The notes: generated by a model from the letters alone, not told the origin. 64,000 bases of DNA from JAICSD01 sp035637115 (GCA_035637115.1 DASPXV010000091.1:1-64000); one strand, 5' to 3'. Counted from the first letter of the stretch, positions 32,994 through 43,083 are shown. Program-made: numbers and translations.

Positions 32994-34805
32994 ATGACCG
33001 ACCAACCCCGATCGCACCGCCGTCTCGACAGTCTCAAGAAAGAAGCAAAACGCTGGCTCCACGCGCTGCGCGTGAATGATGCGGACGCACGCGCACGTTT
33101 TGAGCGCGCCCTCGCGGACGCGCCCGCCGCGCCAACGCTGCGCGACGTGCAGCTCGCCCTTGCGCGCGAGAACGGCTTCGCGGGATGGAGCGTGTTGAAG
33201 GAGGCGCTCGAACGGACCATCACGCCGGCGAGTGACGCGTCCGTCACGGCGCGTTACGAGACGATGGCGGAAGCGCTCCTGGAGGCGTATCGGACCGGCA
33301 CGCCCGAGGCAATGGAACGGCACTATAGCTTGACGTGGCATCGCCGGTCCTGGCAGGGCATGCGGACGTACGTGCAGATGGATCTCGGCAAGCGCCCAAG
33401 CCGCCCGGGTGAAGACGTCGAGATCACCCTGGACGATGCCCGATATCTCATCGCAAGGGAGCATGGAGTCGAGAGCTGGGACGCGCTGAAGGCGTTCAGT
33501 GCCAAGTATCCGTCGGCGCGTCCGAACGCGGACTCCAGGATGACGGACGCGTTGCTTCGCGAGGCAGCAAAGTTCGACACGATCACGGTACTCGCACTCG
33601 GCGGTTGCCGCGAGGTGACTGACGAAGGGATACAGCACCTCGCGCGGCTGCCGCGACTGACGCATCTCGATCTGAGCGGCACGGGGATCTCCGATCGCAG
33701 TCTGCAAGTGCTGCGTCATCTTCCCGCCCTGGAAACGCTCTCGCTCGCAGGCACGCGGATCACCGACGAGGGCATCGCGCATCTCGCGCATTGCCACGAG
33801 CTGCAGGACGTGAATCTCTCCTGGACGCGCACCGGCGACGGCGCGTTGCGCGCGCTCGCGGGGAAGCAGAAGCTTTATCACCTCGCGACCGGGAATGCAG
33901 TTACCGATGCAGGGATCCGCCTGCTGCACGAGATCCCGATTTTCAAGCGCTGGCACGGCGGCACCACCGACATGGCGCTTCTCAGTTACAGCTCGAAGCC
34001 GAATCATCTGATGCTGCGCGGAACGTTCACCGATCGCGGGATGCAGCACATGCACGGGCTCGATGGACTCTTTGGCCTGAATCTCGATGACTCCGCCCTC
34101 GCCATCACGGCGAAGGCGCTCGAACCTCTGGCCTCGCTGCCGAACCTCGGATGGCTGGGAGTCGATGCGAAAGACGACTGGATGCCGTACATCGCCGCGA
34201 TGCCGAAACTCCGGTTTCTCGGCGCGCAGGATACGAGCGCCGGCGACGATGGCTTTGTGGCGCTGAGCCGGTCACAGACGATCGAGTACATCTGGGGAAG
34301 GCGCTGCCACAATCTGCAGCGGCGCGGATTCATGTCGCTGGCAAGCATGCCGTCACTGCGCGGACTGTCCGTCAGCTGCCTCAATGTGGACGACGCCGGT
34401 GTGTCGGCGCTTCCATCGTTTCCGGCGCTGCGAGAGCTGATGCCGATGGACGTACCCGACGCGGGGTATCGGCACATCGGAAAGTGCGAGCGACTCGAAT
34501 CTCTGGTTCTGATGTATTGCCGCGACACGACCGATGCAGCGACCGAGCACATTACCGGCCTGAGAAATCTGGCGCACTACTTCAACAGCTATACGACGAT
34601 CACTGATCGGACGCCGGAGTTGTTGTCGGGAATGGAGTCGCTGGAACGCGTCACGTTCGATACGTGTCACGGCGTGACGAATGCAGGCCTCGCACGGCTT
34701 GCGCGACTGCCCAGGCTGCGCGAACTGCGTGCATCGGGGAGAGGCGTTACGCCAGACGTCGACGCATTGTTTTCGTCGCGAGTGCGCGTGTGGGTGTCAC
34801 CGTGA
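32994..34805 (+). CDS. leucine-rich repeat protein with N-terminal cap
   Basis: A 603-aa protein with no signal peptide. The first about 180 residues contain two copies of a short helical motif (LARENGFAGWSVLKEAL; IAREHGVESWDALKAF) also found at the N-terminus of ankyrin proteins in acidobacteria. From about residue 200 come at least ten leucine-rich repeats of about 24 residues (LTHLDLSGTGISDRSLQVL; LETLSLAGTRITDEGIAHL), several of the ITD-type common in planctomycetes and acidobacteria. The middle repeats are irregular. GGAGG lies 9 bp before the ATG. Probably a protein-binding scaffold; partner unknown. Confidence 0.83.
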   Translation: MTDQPRSHRRLDSLKKEAKRWLHALRVNDADARARFERALADAPAAPTLRDVQLALARENGFAGWSVLKEALERTITPASDASVTARYETMAEALLEAYRTGTPEAMERHYSLTWHRRSWQGMRTYVQMDLGKRPSRPGEDVEITLDDARYLIAREHGVESWDALKAFSAKYPSARPNADSRMTDALLREAAKFDTITVLALGGCREVTDEGIQHLARLPRLTHLDLSGTGISDRSLQVLRHLPALETLSLAGTRITDEGIAHLAHCHELQDVNLSWTRTGDGALRALAGKQKLYHLATGNAVTDAGIRLLHEIPIFKRWHGGTTDMALLSYSSKPNHLMLRGTFTDRGMQHMHGLDGLFGLNLDDSALAITAKALEPLASLPNLGWLGVDAKDDWMPYIAAMPKLRFLGAQDTSAGDDGFVALSRSQTIEYIWGRRCHNLQRRGFMSLASMPSLRGLSVSCLNVDDAGVSALPSFPALRELMPMDVPDAGYRHIGKCERLESLVLMYCRDTTDAATEHITGLRNLAHYFNSYTTITDRTPELLSGMESLERVTFDTCHGVTNAGLARLARLPRLRELRASGRGVTPDVDALFSSRVRVWVSP

Positions 34806-34819
34806 AGGGGCAGATGCGG

Positions 34820-36712
34820 CTAACCGCCTGATCCGTCAATCACGAAGATTCTGCGAACGGAACGTCGCCGGTGCTTCAGCTTCACCTCCGCGACGTGAGC
34901 TTTTCCGTCGCGCTCGCCCGCAAGCGGCTCGAAGAGGAGCTCGAACAAGCCTGGCTGTGCGGTCTGTTGAACGGACCCGATGGGTCGCGGCTTGCCGTCG
35001 ACCGTGAGGCTCACGTCTCTGGCGGCGAGCGAGGCGCGCGGATGGGCGAATCTCGTCAGCCTCAGCGAGAACCTCACCATCGTCGCGTCGGACTTGAACG
35101 CGGCACGATCGACGGGTGTGGCAGCCGGCAACTCGAGTACGGCGCGCTGAATTTTGAGAAGGGTCGTCAGCTCCCTCGATGCCACGTCCTGGACGGCGAC
35201 GTCCGCTTTGATCGCGAGGTTAGCGGCGACGCCCGCGGCGTGTCCGATGATCATGTATTGCGGTTCCATGCGCAGGGTCGAATACGCCACGTGCGTCGCG
35301 GAGAAGCAGACGGGCACGAGCAGGTTGATCGCGTCAGCGCGTTTCGGCAGCATCACGCGATACGGGATCTGGTACGGCGTCACGGGGACCTGCATGTCTC
35401 CTTCGTTTTCGACGAAGCCCTCGGCATTGACGATGCGCTGGACGTTGTGCGAGTCGCTGTTGTACGACCCCATTCCGATCGCGTCGCGCTTCGTCAGCTC
35501 TGACTGGATGTCCTTCTGCGACATGACATACATCCCGATCATCCGCCGGGCCTCGCGCACGTATAGCTGGCGCGGCCAATTCCCTGTGTCGGTGAATTCG
35601 TCTCGGCAGAGTCCCCACTGCGCCATCTCGTCGTGCAGTTCGCGCGGCACCTGCGGATCGTTCTGGAGGAAGTAAAGAAATCCCTGTACGTAGGCCTTGT
35701 GGGCGTGCCAGATGCGCCCGCGCGTCGCGTAGCTGCCGTTCGGATAGTCGTAGCTGCCGCCGATGTAGTCGGTCGAGAACGCGCCGTTGTTGTTCGTGTC
35801 GGTCTTACCGTTCGGCAGCGGATCGGGCTTCATGACGTCGGCGGCGGTCCATCGCTGGTTCGCGCCGCGCTTCACCTTGTCCATTTCCTGAAGCATGCGC
35901 GCGAGCAGCGCGAAACGTCCGGCGTCGTAGCCTGCCGGCTGCGGGAACAGGACGCGGTTCTCCGGCGCCTTTGTCATGCAGACGCGGAAGTTGTAGGCCT
36001 GCACCTTCCTGTCCGGAGACCCTGACGGCGCCTTCTTCTTAGGCGACACCTCCGGCAGCAGCTTGCCAGCCGCATCGTACGGACTGATCTGTACGGTGAA
36101 CTGGTGCTTCGGCGTGCGATCGCGTACACCCGCGAGCGATTCGGCGTACTCGCCGGTGCCTTCGCGCCCCCACGTGTATGACACACCCGCCTGCGCCATC
36201 AGGTCTCCCTCGTACGTCGCGTCGGCGAAGACACGTGCGGCGAACTTCGCGCCGTTTTCCATGGCAATGGCGGTGATGCGAGTCCCGCGTTTCGAGACGC
36301 CGTTCCGTTCGCGCAACCGATGGCCGCAGTACACGGCGACGCCGGCTTCCTGCGTCATTTCCCTGAAGACCTCCTCGGCGACATGCGGCTCGAAGTGCCA
36401 TTCGACGGGGCGTCCGTACTTCTTTCCTACGCGCTCGAAGAATTCGAGTGAATAGCCGCCAATCACTTCCCGCCGGCCGTAATCGGTCCAACCGAGACCT
36501 CCGGAGACCATGCCTCCGAGGTAAGTGTCGGGCTCGACGAGCGCGGCCTCGAGTCCTTCGCGCGCAGCGGCAACCGCCGTGATCACGCCGGCGGCCGTGC
36601 CGCCGTAGACGACGACATCGAACGTTCCACCGCGAGGATCGCCACGCTGAACGCCAGACGCGTGAAAGGTTGTGAGAAGCGTGAGAGCTGCGATAAGCAT
36701 CGCGCGGTGCAT
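34820..36712 (-). CDS. exported FAD-dependent oxidoreductase (PF12831 type)
   Basis: A 630-aa protein with a signal peptide (MLIAALTLLTTFHASG) and an N-terminal dinucleotide-binding fold (FDVVVYGGTAAGVITAVAAA), followed by GGMVSGGLGWTDYG, typical of the family. The C-terminal part includes YMIIGHAAGVAANLAI. The substrate is unknown; family members often oxidise sugars or related compounds. The start at 36712 gives the signal peptide; a longer frame exists but is less likely. It is convergent with the LRR gene. Confidence 0.88.
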   Translation of the reverse strand: MHRAMLIAALTLLTTFHASGVQRGDPRGGTFDVVVYGGTAAGVITAVAAAREGLEAALVEPDTYLGGMVSGGLGWTDYGRREVIGGYSLEFFERVGKKYGRPVEWHFEPHVAEEVFREMTQEAGVAVYCGHRLRERNGVSKRGTRITAIAMENGAKFAARVFADATYEGDLMAQAGVSYTWGREGTGEYAESLAGVRDRTPKHQFTVQISPYDAAGKLLPEVSPKKKAPSGSPDRKVQAYNFRVCMTKAPENRVLFPQPAGYDAGRFALLARMLQEMDKVKRGANQRWTAADVMKPDPLPNGKTDTNNNGAFSTDYIGGSYDYPNGSYATRGRIWHAHKAYVQGFLYFLQNDPQVPRELHDEMAQWGLCRDEFTDTGNWPRQLYVREARRMIGMYVMSQKDIQSELTKRDAIGMGSYNSDSHNVQRIVNAEGFVENEGDMQVPVTPYQIPYRVMLPKRADAINLLVPVCFSATHVAYSTLRMEPQYMIIGHAAGVAANLAIKADVAVQDVASRELTTLLKIQRAVLELPAATPVDRAAFKSDATMVRFSLRLTRFAHPRASLAARDVSLTVDGKPRPIGSVQQTAQPGLFELLFEPLAGERDGKAHVAEVKLKHRRRSVRRIFVIDGSGG

Positions 36713-36906
36713 GGCCGTACTACCCTCTACTATCGCTGGCACGTGGTGTCTTGCGGACATGGCCTTCCGGGGATTCTCGCTCAATTCCGCTCGGTCTGCG
36801 CCGCCCTCCCCGTTCAGAGCTTCATCGCCGGCGCGTCGGGCATCACACATCGATCCGCTCGTCGCCATGCGCGCGAAGTGAGCACGTACGGGCGTTAGAA
36901 TGACCC

Positions 36907-37920
36907 GTGCTCGTGGCATCGGGACGAAGCGCGCGGGTTGCCATGGTTCTGTGCTGGCTCGTTGCTTCCAGCACTGCGTGCGGCCCGCGGTCCACGCTCG
37001 CGGTCGCGATGAGCGACCAGGAGTTCTGGGGCCTTATCGAGTCTCTGTCGGAACCAGCCGGGACGTTCAGCATCTCGGACAATCTCGTATCCAATGAACC
37101 TCACGTCGCCGAAAACGTCCGCCGGCTTCGGGCGACGGGCGGTGTTTACATCGGCGTCGGACCCGAGCAGAACTTCAGCTACATCGCACGCCTGCGTCCA
37201 GCTCTGGCGTTCATCGTCGATATCCGCCGTGAGAACCGCGGCTTGCACCTGTTGTACAAGGCACTGTTCGAGTTGTCGGCCGATCGGGCCGACTTCGTCT
37301 CGCGCCTGTTCTCGCGTCCCAGACCGCCCGGTCTCGGGTCGTCCTCGAGCGTGGAGGAGCTCTTCAAGCAGTACGAGGGCGTGCCTCCATCGCCCGAGCA
37401 GTACCGCAGGACGGCGACGCTCGTACGCGAGCGGCTTCTCACGACGCGCGGCCTCCCGTTGTCACCGATCGATCTCGACTGGATGGACCGCGTCTTGAAA
37501 GCCTTCTACGATGACGGGCCCGACATTCAGTTCTGGCGCTCGCGCGATGTCACCGCCATCCAGCCCTCATACCGGCGGCTGATGACACTCGTGGACGCGA
37601 GTGGCCAGACCCGCAGCTTCCTCGCGACCGAGGAAGGATTCCGGTTCGTCAAAGATCTGCAGTCCAGAAATATGATCGTCCCGGTGATCGGCGATTTTGG
37701 CGGAGCGAACGCGCTGCGTCGAGTGGGCGATTACGTCCGGGAACATGCGGACGTCATTCAGGCGTTCTACGGTTCGAATGTGGGCGTGTACCTGACCAGT
37801 CAGCAGACGCGGACGTTCTGCAGGAATCTCGGAACCTTGCCCGCCGCGCCGGGCGCCTGGTTCATCGAACGCGACGGCGTGCGAACGCTGGCCTCCAAAA
37901 TCAAGGCCTGCCCGCAATAA
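36907..37920 (+). CDS. conserved protein of unknown function
   Basis: A 337-aa protein with an N-terminal hydrophobic segment ending in a possible lipobox (MVLCWLVASSTACG, Cys25). The mature part has GGVYIGVGPEQNFSYIARLRP, then FIVDIRRENRGLHLLYKALFE, a well-defined motif I have seen in uncharacterised proteins, and a long helical middle. The order (GxGxxQN, then acidic residue in a strand) suggests a Rossmann or methyltransferase-like fold, but I cannot name it. The start is GTG at 36907. Its 3' end overlaps the convergent GMC gene by 20 bp. Confidence 0.7.
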   Translation: MLVASGRSARVAMVLCWLVASSTACGPRSTLAVAMSDQEFWGLIESLSEPAGTFSISDNLVSNEPHVAENVRRLRATGGVYIGVGPEQNFSYIARLRPALAFIVDIRRENRGLHLLYKALFELSADRADFVSRLFSRPRPPGLGSSSSVEELFKQYEGVPPSPEQYRRTATLVRERLLTTRGLPLSPIDLDWMDRVLKAFYDDGPDIQFWRSRDVTAIQPSYRRLMTLVDASGQTRSFLATEEGFRFVKDLQSRNMIVPVIGDFGGANALRRVGDYVREHADVIQAFYGSNVGVYLTSQQTRTFCRNLGTLPAAPGAWFIERDGVRTLASKIKACPQ

Positions 37921-39781
37921 TCGCGTCCGCCGCCTTCTCGCCAATCATGTAAATCGCGCTGACGATGAACAATCCCGGGGCGCGCGGAAATACCGACGCG
38001 TCAGCCACACGCAGGCCTTCGGTGCGGTGGACCTTGAAGTCGCTGGTCAGCACGCCCCCTTTGTCCTCCGGGCCAATCGCGCACGTGCAGGACGCATGAT
38101 GGCCCCACGCGTGATCGCGAACGAACTGCCGCAGGTCAGCATCGTTCGTGCGATGGTCACCCGGCAGCTCCTCCTCTGCGATCAGGCTGGGTCTCATGCC
38201 GGCTGTCATGCGGCGGACGAGCCTGATGCCTTCGACGACGGACTGCAGATCGTCCCCTGACGCATCGGTGCCTTCCTCGAAGTAGCGGAATTCGATGGCA
38301 GGGCGCGCGCGCGGATCCGGAGACGTGATCGTCACCGCGCCGCCGCGGTTGTTTGTGTGCCCCTTCAGGACAACCCACGTCAGGTAATCGTGGCGTTCGC
38401 GAATACGATCCGTATATTGAGGCCTGTATCCGCGAAAGTCCGCGAGCACGGCATAGCAGAACAGGTCCGGGACCGGTTTGCCGGCGCTTGAGCGCTGCAC
38501 GACCGAGAGCAGTGCGCCGTTGGTCGTGTAGATGCCTCTGCGCCGCGTCGCCCAGTCGCGATACTGGCGATCCTTCGTCGTAAAAACCGCGCCGGCGAGC
38601 ATGTCCCACGGTTGTTTCATCCGATTCACCACCGGCACTTCGTAGCGATCCTGGAGGTTGCGTCCGACACCGGGCAACCTGACGCGGGTCTGAACACCGC
38701 ACTTGTCGAGAACCGCCGGATCGCCGACACCTGAGAGCATCAGCAGCTGCGGCGTGTTGAACGCGCCGCCGGCGAGGATCACTTCACGGCGCGCGCGCGC
38801 GATGCGCGTTTCGGCGCGTGCGGTACTCGCGTCCGGATGCGCCGAGTACAGCCGTTCACCCTTCTGGTATTCGACGCCGACGGCGCGCTGGCGATCGTCG
38901 AGGAGAACACGTGTGGCGAGCGCGTGAAGCTCGATTCGCAGCCGGTCGGGATGCTTCCGCGCGACAGCCAGGAGCCGTTCCCGCGTTCCGACGCGGCGAT
39001 GATTGTCGGTGGTCAGCGGCGTGTAGCGCGCGCCGATCTCGTCGCGTTCGACCACGCGCCAGTCGTTCGGATCGCCCGCCGCTTCGAGCCGCGACAGCGA
39101 CGGACCGCCGAACTCCTTCGTGACGTTGCCGATCGATCGCGCGATGACGCGGCGCACCTGGTCGTCCGCGATCGCTTCATGCGGCGCCGCCTTCTCCGTC
39201 GTCAGCCAGCCCGACCAGCCATGCCGCGTGGGATCGATCCCGAAGTTCTGCCAGAAACGATCGTCGCCGCGATGCCGGCAGTTCTCGATGCGCTGGAAGT
39301 ACTTCCACATCGCTCCGGCACGCCATGACGGATCCCCGGTGAGGTCGGCAATCTGATCCCAATCCGAGTTGCTCGGAGCGATCAGAATCATCGCGTTGTG
39401 CGCGGTACAGCCGCCGAGCGTCCCCGCGCGCGGATACCACACGCCGTCGTGTTCGGGCAGGAACTTCGGATCGCGCGCCTTCTGCGCCGCATCGCGATAA
39501 TGGCTGACGAAGAAGTCCCATCGCATCGCCGGGTTCTCCGTTGCGAATGCATGGAACGCGGGGACGTCGTAGTCGGCCGGTTCAGGAGAACGCGGATCGC
39601 CGCCGGCTTCGAGGACGAGAACCGAATAGCCGGCTTCGGCGAGCCGCGCAGCCACGGTTCCGCCGCCCGCGCCCGAACCGACGACGACGTAGTCGGTTTC
39701 GGCGTCCGGCTGCTCCGCGAGCACGCGAGGGCCCGCGGCGCCGGCGACGACGAGTGATTTGACGAAGTCGCGGCGATTCAC
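37901..39781 (-). CDS. Tat-exported GMC-family oxidoreductase
   Basis: A 626-aa flavoprotein of the glucose-methanol-choline family. A twin-arginine signal (NRRDFVKSLVVAGAAG) precedes the FAD fold (YVVVGSGAGGGTVAARLAEAG; LVLEAGGD). GMC signature segments are visible (AGTLGGCTAHNAMI; LAGGAFNTPQLLMLSGVGD) as is the C-terminal active-site His region (AWGHHASCTCAIG). It lies 3 bp after the di-haem cytochrome gene, so it probably donates electrons to that cytochrome in the periplasm. Substrate (alcohol, sugar or sterol) unknown. Confidence 0.93.
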   Translation of the reverse strand: MNRRDFVKSLVVAGAAGPRVLAEQPDAETDYVVVGSGAGGGTVAARLAEAGYSVLVLEAGGDPRSPEPADYDVPAFHAFATENPAMRWDFFVSHYRDAAQKARDPKFLPEHDGVWYPRAGTLGGCTAHNAMILIAPSNSDWDQIADLTGDPSWRAGAMWKYFQRIENCRHRGDDRFWQNFGIDPTRHGWSGWLTTEKAAPHEAIADDQVRRVIARSIGNVTKEFGGPSLSRLEAAGDPNDWRVVERDEIGARYTPLTTDNHRRVGTRERLLAVARKHPDRLRIELHALATRVLLDDRQRAVGVEYQKGERLYSAHPDASTARAETRIARARREVILAGGAFNTPQLLMLSGVGDPAVLDKCGVQTRVRLPGVGRNLQDRYEVPVVNRMKQPWDMLAGAVFTTKDRQYRDWATRRRGIYTTNGALLSVVQRSSAGKPVPDLFCYAVLADFRGYRPQYTDRIRERHDYLTWVVLKGHTNNRGGAVTITSPDPRARPAIEFRYFEEGTDASGDDLQSVVEGIRLVRRMTAGMRPSLIAEEELPGDHRTNDADLRQFVRDHAWGHHASCTCAIGPEDKGGVLTSDFKVHRTEGLRVADASVFPRAPGLFIVSAIYMIGEKAADAIIAGRP

Positions 39782-39784
39782 GCG

Positions 39785-42253
39785 CTAAAACGTCTTCAGA
39801 AAGGCGATAAGCGCGCGCTTGTCGCTATCGCTCAGGCCCGGCTCTTCTTTGAAGTACGCCGTGCCGAAGTAATGTCCCTTGTTGACCACGAGATCCTTGC
39901 ACTTGCTGACGGCGAGCATGTCGTCGGCGAGCGCCGCGAACACCGCGTCGAAATCGCGGTTTCCTTTCAGCTCGTGGATGGCGCGCCTGACGAGATGGAG
40001 AATCTTCCGCCGATGCTCCGCGCGCTGCTCCGGCGGGAGGTCGTCACCGAGCATGTCGATGTTCGTGATCAGGCCGATGGGGAACCCTTTTGGAAACGGG
40101 CCGAGCCGGATCGATGACCCGTCGCCTCCGATGAACGGGAACAGCCTGCGTGACAAGCGGACGAGAGGCCGCAGCGGCGCGCCAATATAGTGTTCCGGCA
40201 CCTCGAGATAGCTGTCGACGGTAATGCGATCGATGATGCCGACGCCGGGACCATCCTCGTTAGCAAAGATCGGATCTTTCCTCCGCCGCTCCGGCCACAG
40301 CATCTGTTCGATCGATTGCTCGAACGAGTGCATGCGCGCGTCGACCGACGGGCTCCACTCGAACGGCCCGACGGTGTTGTTCTGGAGGAACGGCGCGGTC
40401 GACCAGAGACTCTCGAGCGACGCCGGCCGGATATAGCCGCGGCCGCCCGCGGGCAACGGGTAGTCGATGGTCTTGCCGGTCTTCGGATGCCGGATCTGGA
40501 TGGTGCCAACCGAGGGCAGCGTCTTGTACGACTCCGACGAGAAATTGTCCCAGATGTTGCCGCGGACTGCGTTCGTCGCCAGCGGACTGCAGGCATTGAT
40601 GCCGAGCAGCGTGATCGGGACGCGCAGCTCGGTCGACAGATAGTTGCCCTTGAGGAAGTCGTCCGCGAGCACGATGTCGCGCATCGGCTTCTTGAACGCC
40701 TCCGTCTTCGTCCAGTCCCAGTATCTGTTCCATGCGGCCAGGTAGCCGGGCCCGTTCGCGTTTTCCAGGTCCAGGCCGGCTGGCAGCGCGGGCAGCTTGC
40801 TCGAGTGACATCGCCCGCACCGCTCCGCAAACACGACTTTGCCCCGCTGGACGGTCTCGCGATCCTCGGAGAGATACGCCTTCGAGTTCGGTGCGTCCTT
40901 CAAATAGTGCGGATCGGTGCCGGCGAGAAGGAAGCGCGCCATGTACGGCGTCTGCATTTCCGTCGCGGCCCAGTACACGGAATTCTTCTGGACGGTTTCG
41001 AGCGGAATCGGCGAGATCGGCGCGCCGCCGAGGAGCGCGCGGAAATGCAGGAGCCACTCCTCGCTGAACAAGCCGATGTTGATGTAGACGCGGTTGAGCG
41101 CACCGAGCGCGCCGACCGAGTCGGCACCGTCCTTCAGGATGCGCGGCGTTCGCGTCGTGCTCGGAGGTGAAAAGAACTGCGCCAGAGAATCGCCGGGTGG
41201 CACGTAGTCGTTGAATTGCTTGTTCCGCAGCCCGCCGCCTGAAATCGTCTCCTTTCCCCACTTCTTCGCCTGCGCCATGCGCGCGGCGAGGTTGTACACG
41301 GCGTTCATCGTGCGCGGGTTGTTGATGTTGTCGGTGGAGACGAGCGAGGTGTCGAGCGTCCCGGGACGCGACACATGCAGCGCCTGGAAGAAGATGCTGT
41401 CGGCGTGGCTGTCGCCGCGCCAGTTGAACACCCGGTCCCACCAGAAATACTGCGCGCCGACGTTCGAGCTGAGATTCGCCCAGGCCGGGTTTTCAGGATC
41501 CGCGGGCGGCCTGATCGGGTTCGGACCGACGTGACAGAACCCGCACGACATGCCGACGCGGTACGGCCGCACGAGATCGCGGTCACCCGCGTAGGAGAGA
41601 TCGTTGTAGAACCGCTCGGAATTCCAGCGTCGACGAGCCCTCTCGTCGAAGTCCGGGTTCGGAAACAAGCGAAGACCGACGATTCCCGTCGGCTCACCAT
41701 AATAGGACCCGACCGCCACCGTCTTGCCTCGCGCGCCGATGCGAACGCCGGGATAACGCGACGCGTCGGCGAACGGATCCGCCAGACATTTCGGATCGCG
41801 CACATCGAGCCAGAGGCCGAACCGGTTCGGATCCGGACCCGTGGCCTCCGAGAAACATGGTTCGTTCACGAGTCCGAGATAGCGGAATCGGTTATGACGG
41901 CCGTAGCCGATACGTGGGTGCGAGGAGATTGTCTTGAGCAGATCGAAGCTGCCAAGACTGTCGATCGTCAGCCGGTCCCACAGCCGGTCGTTCCCGCCAG
42001 TCCAGACCAGCCACATGTTCCGGCCCTGAATCTCCGCCGGCGTGAAGACAGGCCTCTTGCCATCGACCACGTTGTCGTCCATGTCGTGGAAGTAATCATC
42101 CGTTGGACGAACGAAGTGCGGCGGCTTGAGACCGGCGCGCATGGCCTCGTCCTGCACCGTGCCGGGCTTCGGACCTTTCTGTCCGCCGCAGCCGCTGACG
42201 CCTGCGGCCACGAGCGCCGCGAGGCATAACAGAAGGATGCGATTGCGCGTCAC
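39785..42253 (-). CDS. di-haem c-type cytochrome lipoprotein
   Basis: An 822-aa protein with a lipoprotein signal (ILLLCLAALVAAGVSGC) and two CxxCH haem sites, CGFCH (within MSCGFCHVGPNPIRPP) and CGRCH (within AERCGRCHSSKLPAL), about 240 residues apart. The size is large for a di-haem cytochrome; the extra regions are unassigned. The GTG at 42253 overlaps the stop of the upstream lipoprotein gene by 4 bp. It is the likely electron acceptor for the GMC oxidoreductase encoded 3 bp downstream. Confidence 0.88.
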   Translation of the reverse strand: MTRNRILLLCLAALVAAGVSGCGGQKGPKPGTVQDEAMRAGLKPPHFVRPTDDYFHDMDDNVVDGKRPVFTPAEIQGRNMWLVWTGGNDRLWDRLTIDSLGSFDLLKTISSHPRIGYGRHNRFRYLGLVNEPCFSEATGPDPNRFGLWLDVRDPKCLADPFADASRYPGVRIGARGKTVAVGSYYGEPTGIVGLRLFPNPDFDERARRRWNSERFYNDLSYAGDRDLVRPYRVGMSCGFCHVGPNPIRPPADPENPAWANLSSNVGAQYFWWDRVFNWRGDSHADSIFFQALHVSRPGTLDTSLVSTDNINNPRTMNAVYNLAARMAQAKKWGKETISGGGLRNKQFNDYVPPGDSLAQFFSPPSTTRTPRILKDGADSVGALGALNRVYINIGLFSEEWLLHFRALLGGAPISPIPLETVQKNSVYWAATEMQTPYMARFLLAGTDPHYLKDAPNSKAYLSEDRETVQRGKVVFAERCGRCHSSKLPALPAGLDLENANGPGYLAAWNRYWDWTKTEAFKKPMRDIVLADDFLKGNYLSTELRVPITLLGINACSPLATNAVRGNIWDNFSSESYKTLPSVGTIQIRHPKTGKTIDYPLPAGGRGYIRPASLESLWSTAPFLQNNTVGPFEWSPSVDARMHSFEQSIEQMLWPERRRKDPIFANEDGPGVGIIDRITVDSYLEVPEHYIGAPLRPLVRLSRRLFPFIGGDGSSIRLGPFPKGFPIGLITNIDMLGDDLPPEQRAEHRRKILHLVRRAIHELKGNRDFDAVFAALADDMLAVSKCKDLVVNKGHYFGTAYFKEEPGLSDSDKRALIAFLKTF

Positions 42254-43083
42254 TTCCGCACCCCCAGCATCCGAGATGCACTCGCGTTGTCGCACGTCGT
42301 CTCGACAAGTTTCGCGTCAGTGGCGGCCGCGGGAATAGCCGGATCGACCAGCGTGAAGTTCAACGCGAACCGTTTTCCAAAATACGCGCGGCCAAGATAG
42401 AAGCCTGGCCGGATGATCCTGACCTCGTCGCGAATGTTCAGCGCGTCGGGGCCGGCCAGCTTGTCGGGCACCGGCCTGTAACCCTCAAGCGTCGGCCCCT
42501 CCGAATAGTCCACGACGATCGACGGCCGCGTCGGATCGAACCGGCTCTCGCCGCAGGACAACCGCGCGGGAAACAGCAGCCACGTCGTCTCTCCGTCGAA
42601 CGTCAGCTTCGGAATGGTGTGCGAGTCTTTGAAGATCGGCCGCAGGAGGAGGAGGTCGTCGATGCGATTGCGCACGAGCCGCTGCGAGCGAAAGAACACC
42701 TTGCCTTTCCACAGCAGGCGACCGAGGTGCTCGGCGCGCAGCGCGGCGACGTGCGCCAGCAGGCCGGGCGCCGGATCCGCGAGGTCGCGAATCCGCGCGT
42801 GTCCGCTGCGGTCGCGCGGGAAGAACAGGTCCCCGCGAAACGGCCCGTCCGGAATCGGCCCGCTGGTGAGCCGCGCGTAAATCTGGTCGACCTGCTCCTG
42901 CGTGAGCGCTCGCAAGTTGCCAGGCGTGAGCGCAAGACGCTCGGCGTCGCTGAGCGGGTACGTATTTCGCAGAGCGGCGATATCCGTTCCCGGAGCGGCG
43001 AATCGCAGCATCGGCGCGGCCACAGAGCGGCATCCGCTCACGACCGCAAAAACCGTGAGAAGGGTGAAGAAGCGGGCGCGCAT
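42250..43083 (-). CDS. putative lipoprotein of a cytochrome/GMC operon
   Basis: A 277-aa protein with a lipoprotein signal (FFTLLTVFAVVSGC). The segment ALTQEQVDQIYARLTSGPIP, followed by PFRGDLFFPRD, looks conserved, as does WKGKVFFRSQRLVRNRI; there is no CxxCH. Function unknown. ATG codons occur at 43086 and 43083; the second has the better distance from AGGAGG. It is the first gene of a three-gene unit and is coupled by GTGA overlap to the cytochrome. Confidence 0.78.
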   Translation of the reverse strand: MRARFFTLLTVFAVVSGCRSVAAPMLRFAAPGTDIAALRNTYPLSDAERLALTPGNLRALTQEQVDQIYARLTSGPIPDGPFRGDLFFPRDRSGHARIRDLADPAPGLLAHVAALRAEHLGRLLWKGKVFFRSQRLVRNRIDDLLLLRPIFKDSHTIPKLTFDGETTWLLFPARLSCGESRFDPTRPSIVVDYSEGPTLEGYRPVPDKLAGPDALNIRDEVRIIRPGFYLGRAYFGKRFALNFTLVDPAIPAAATDAKLVETTCDNASASRMLGVRK

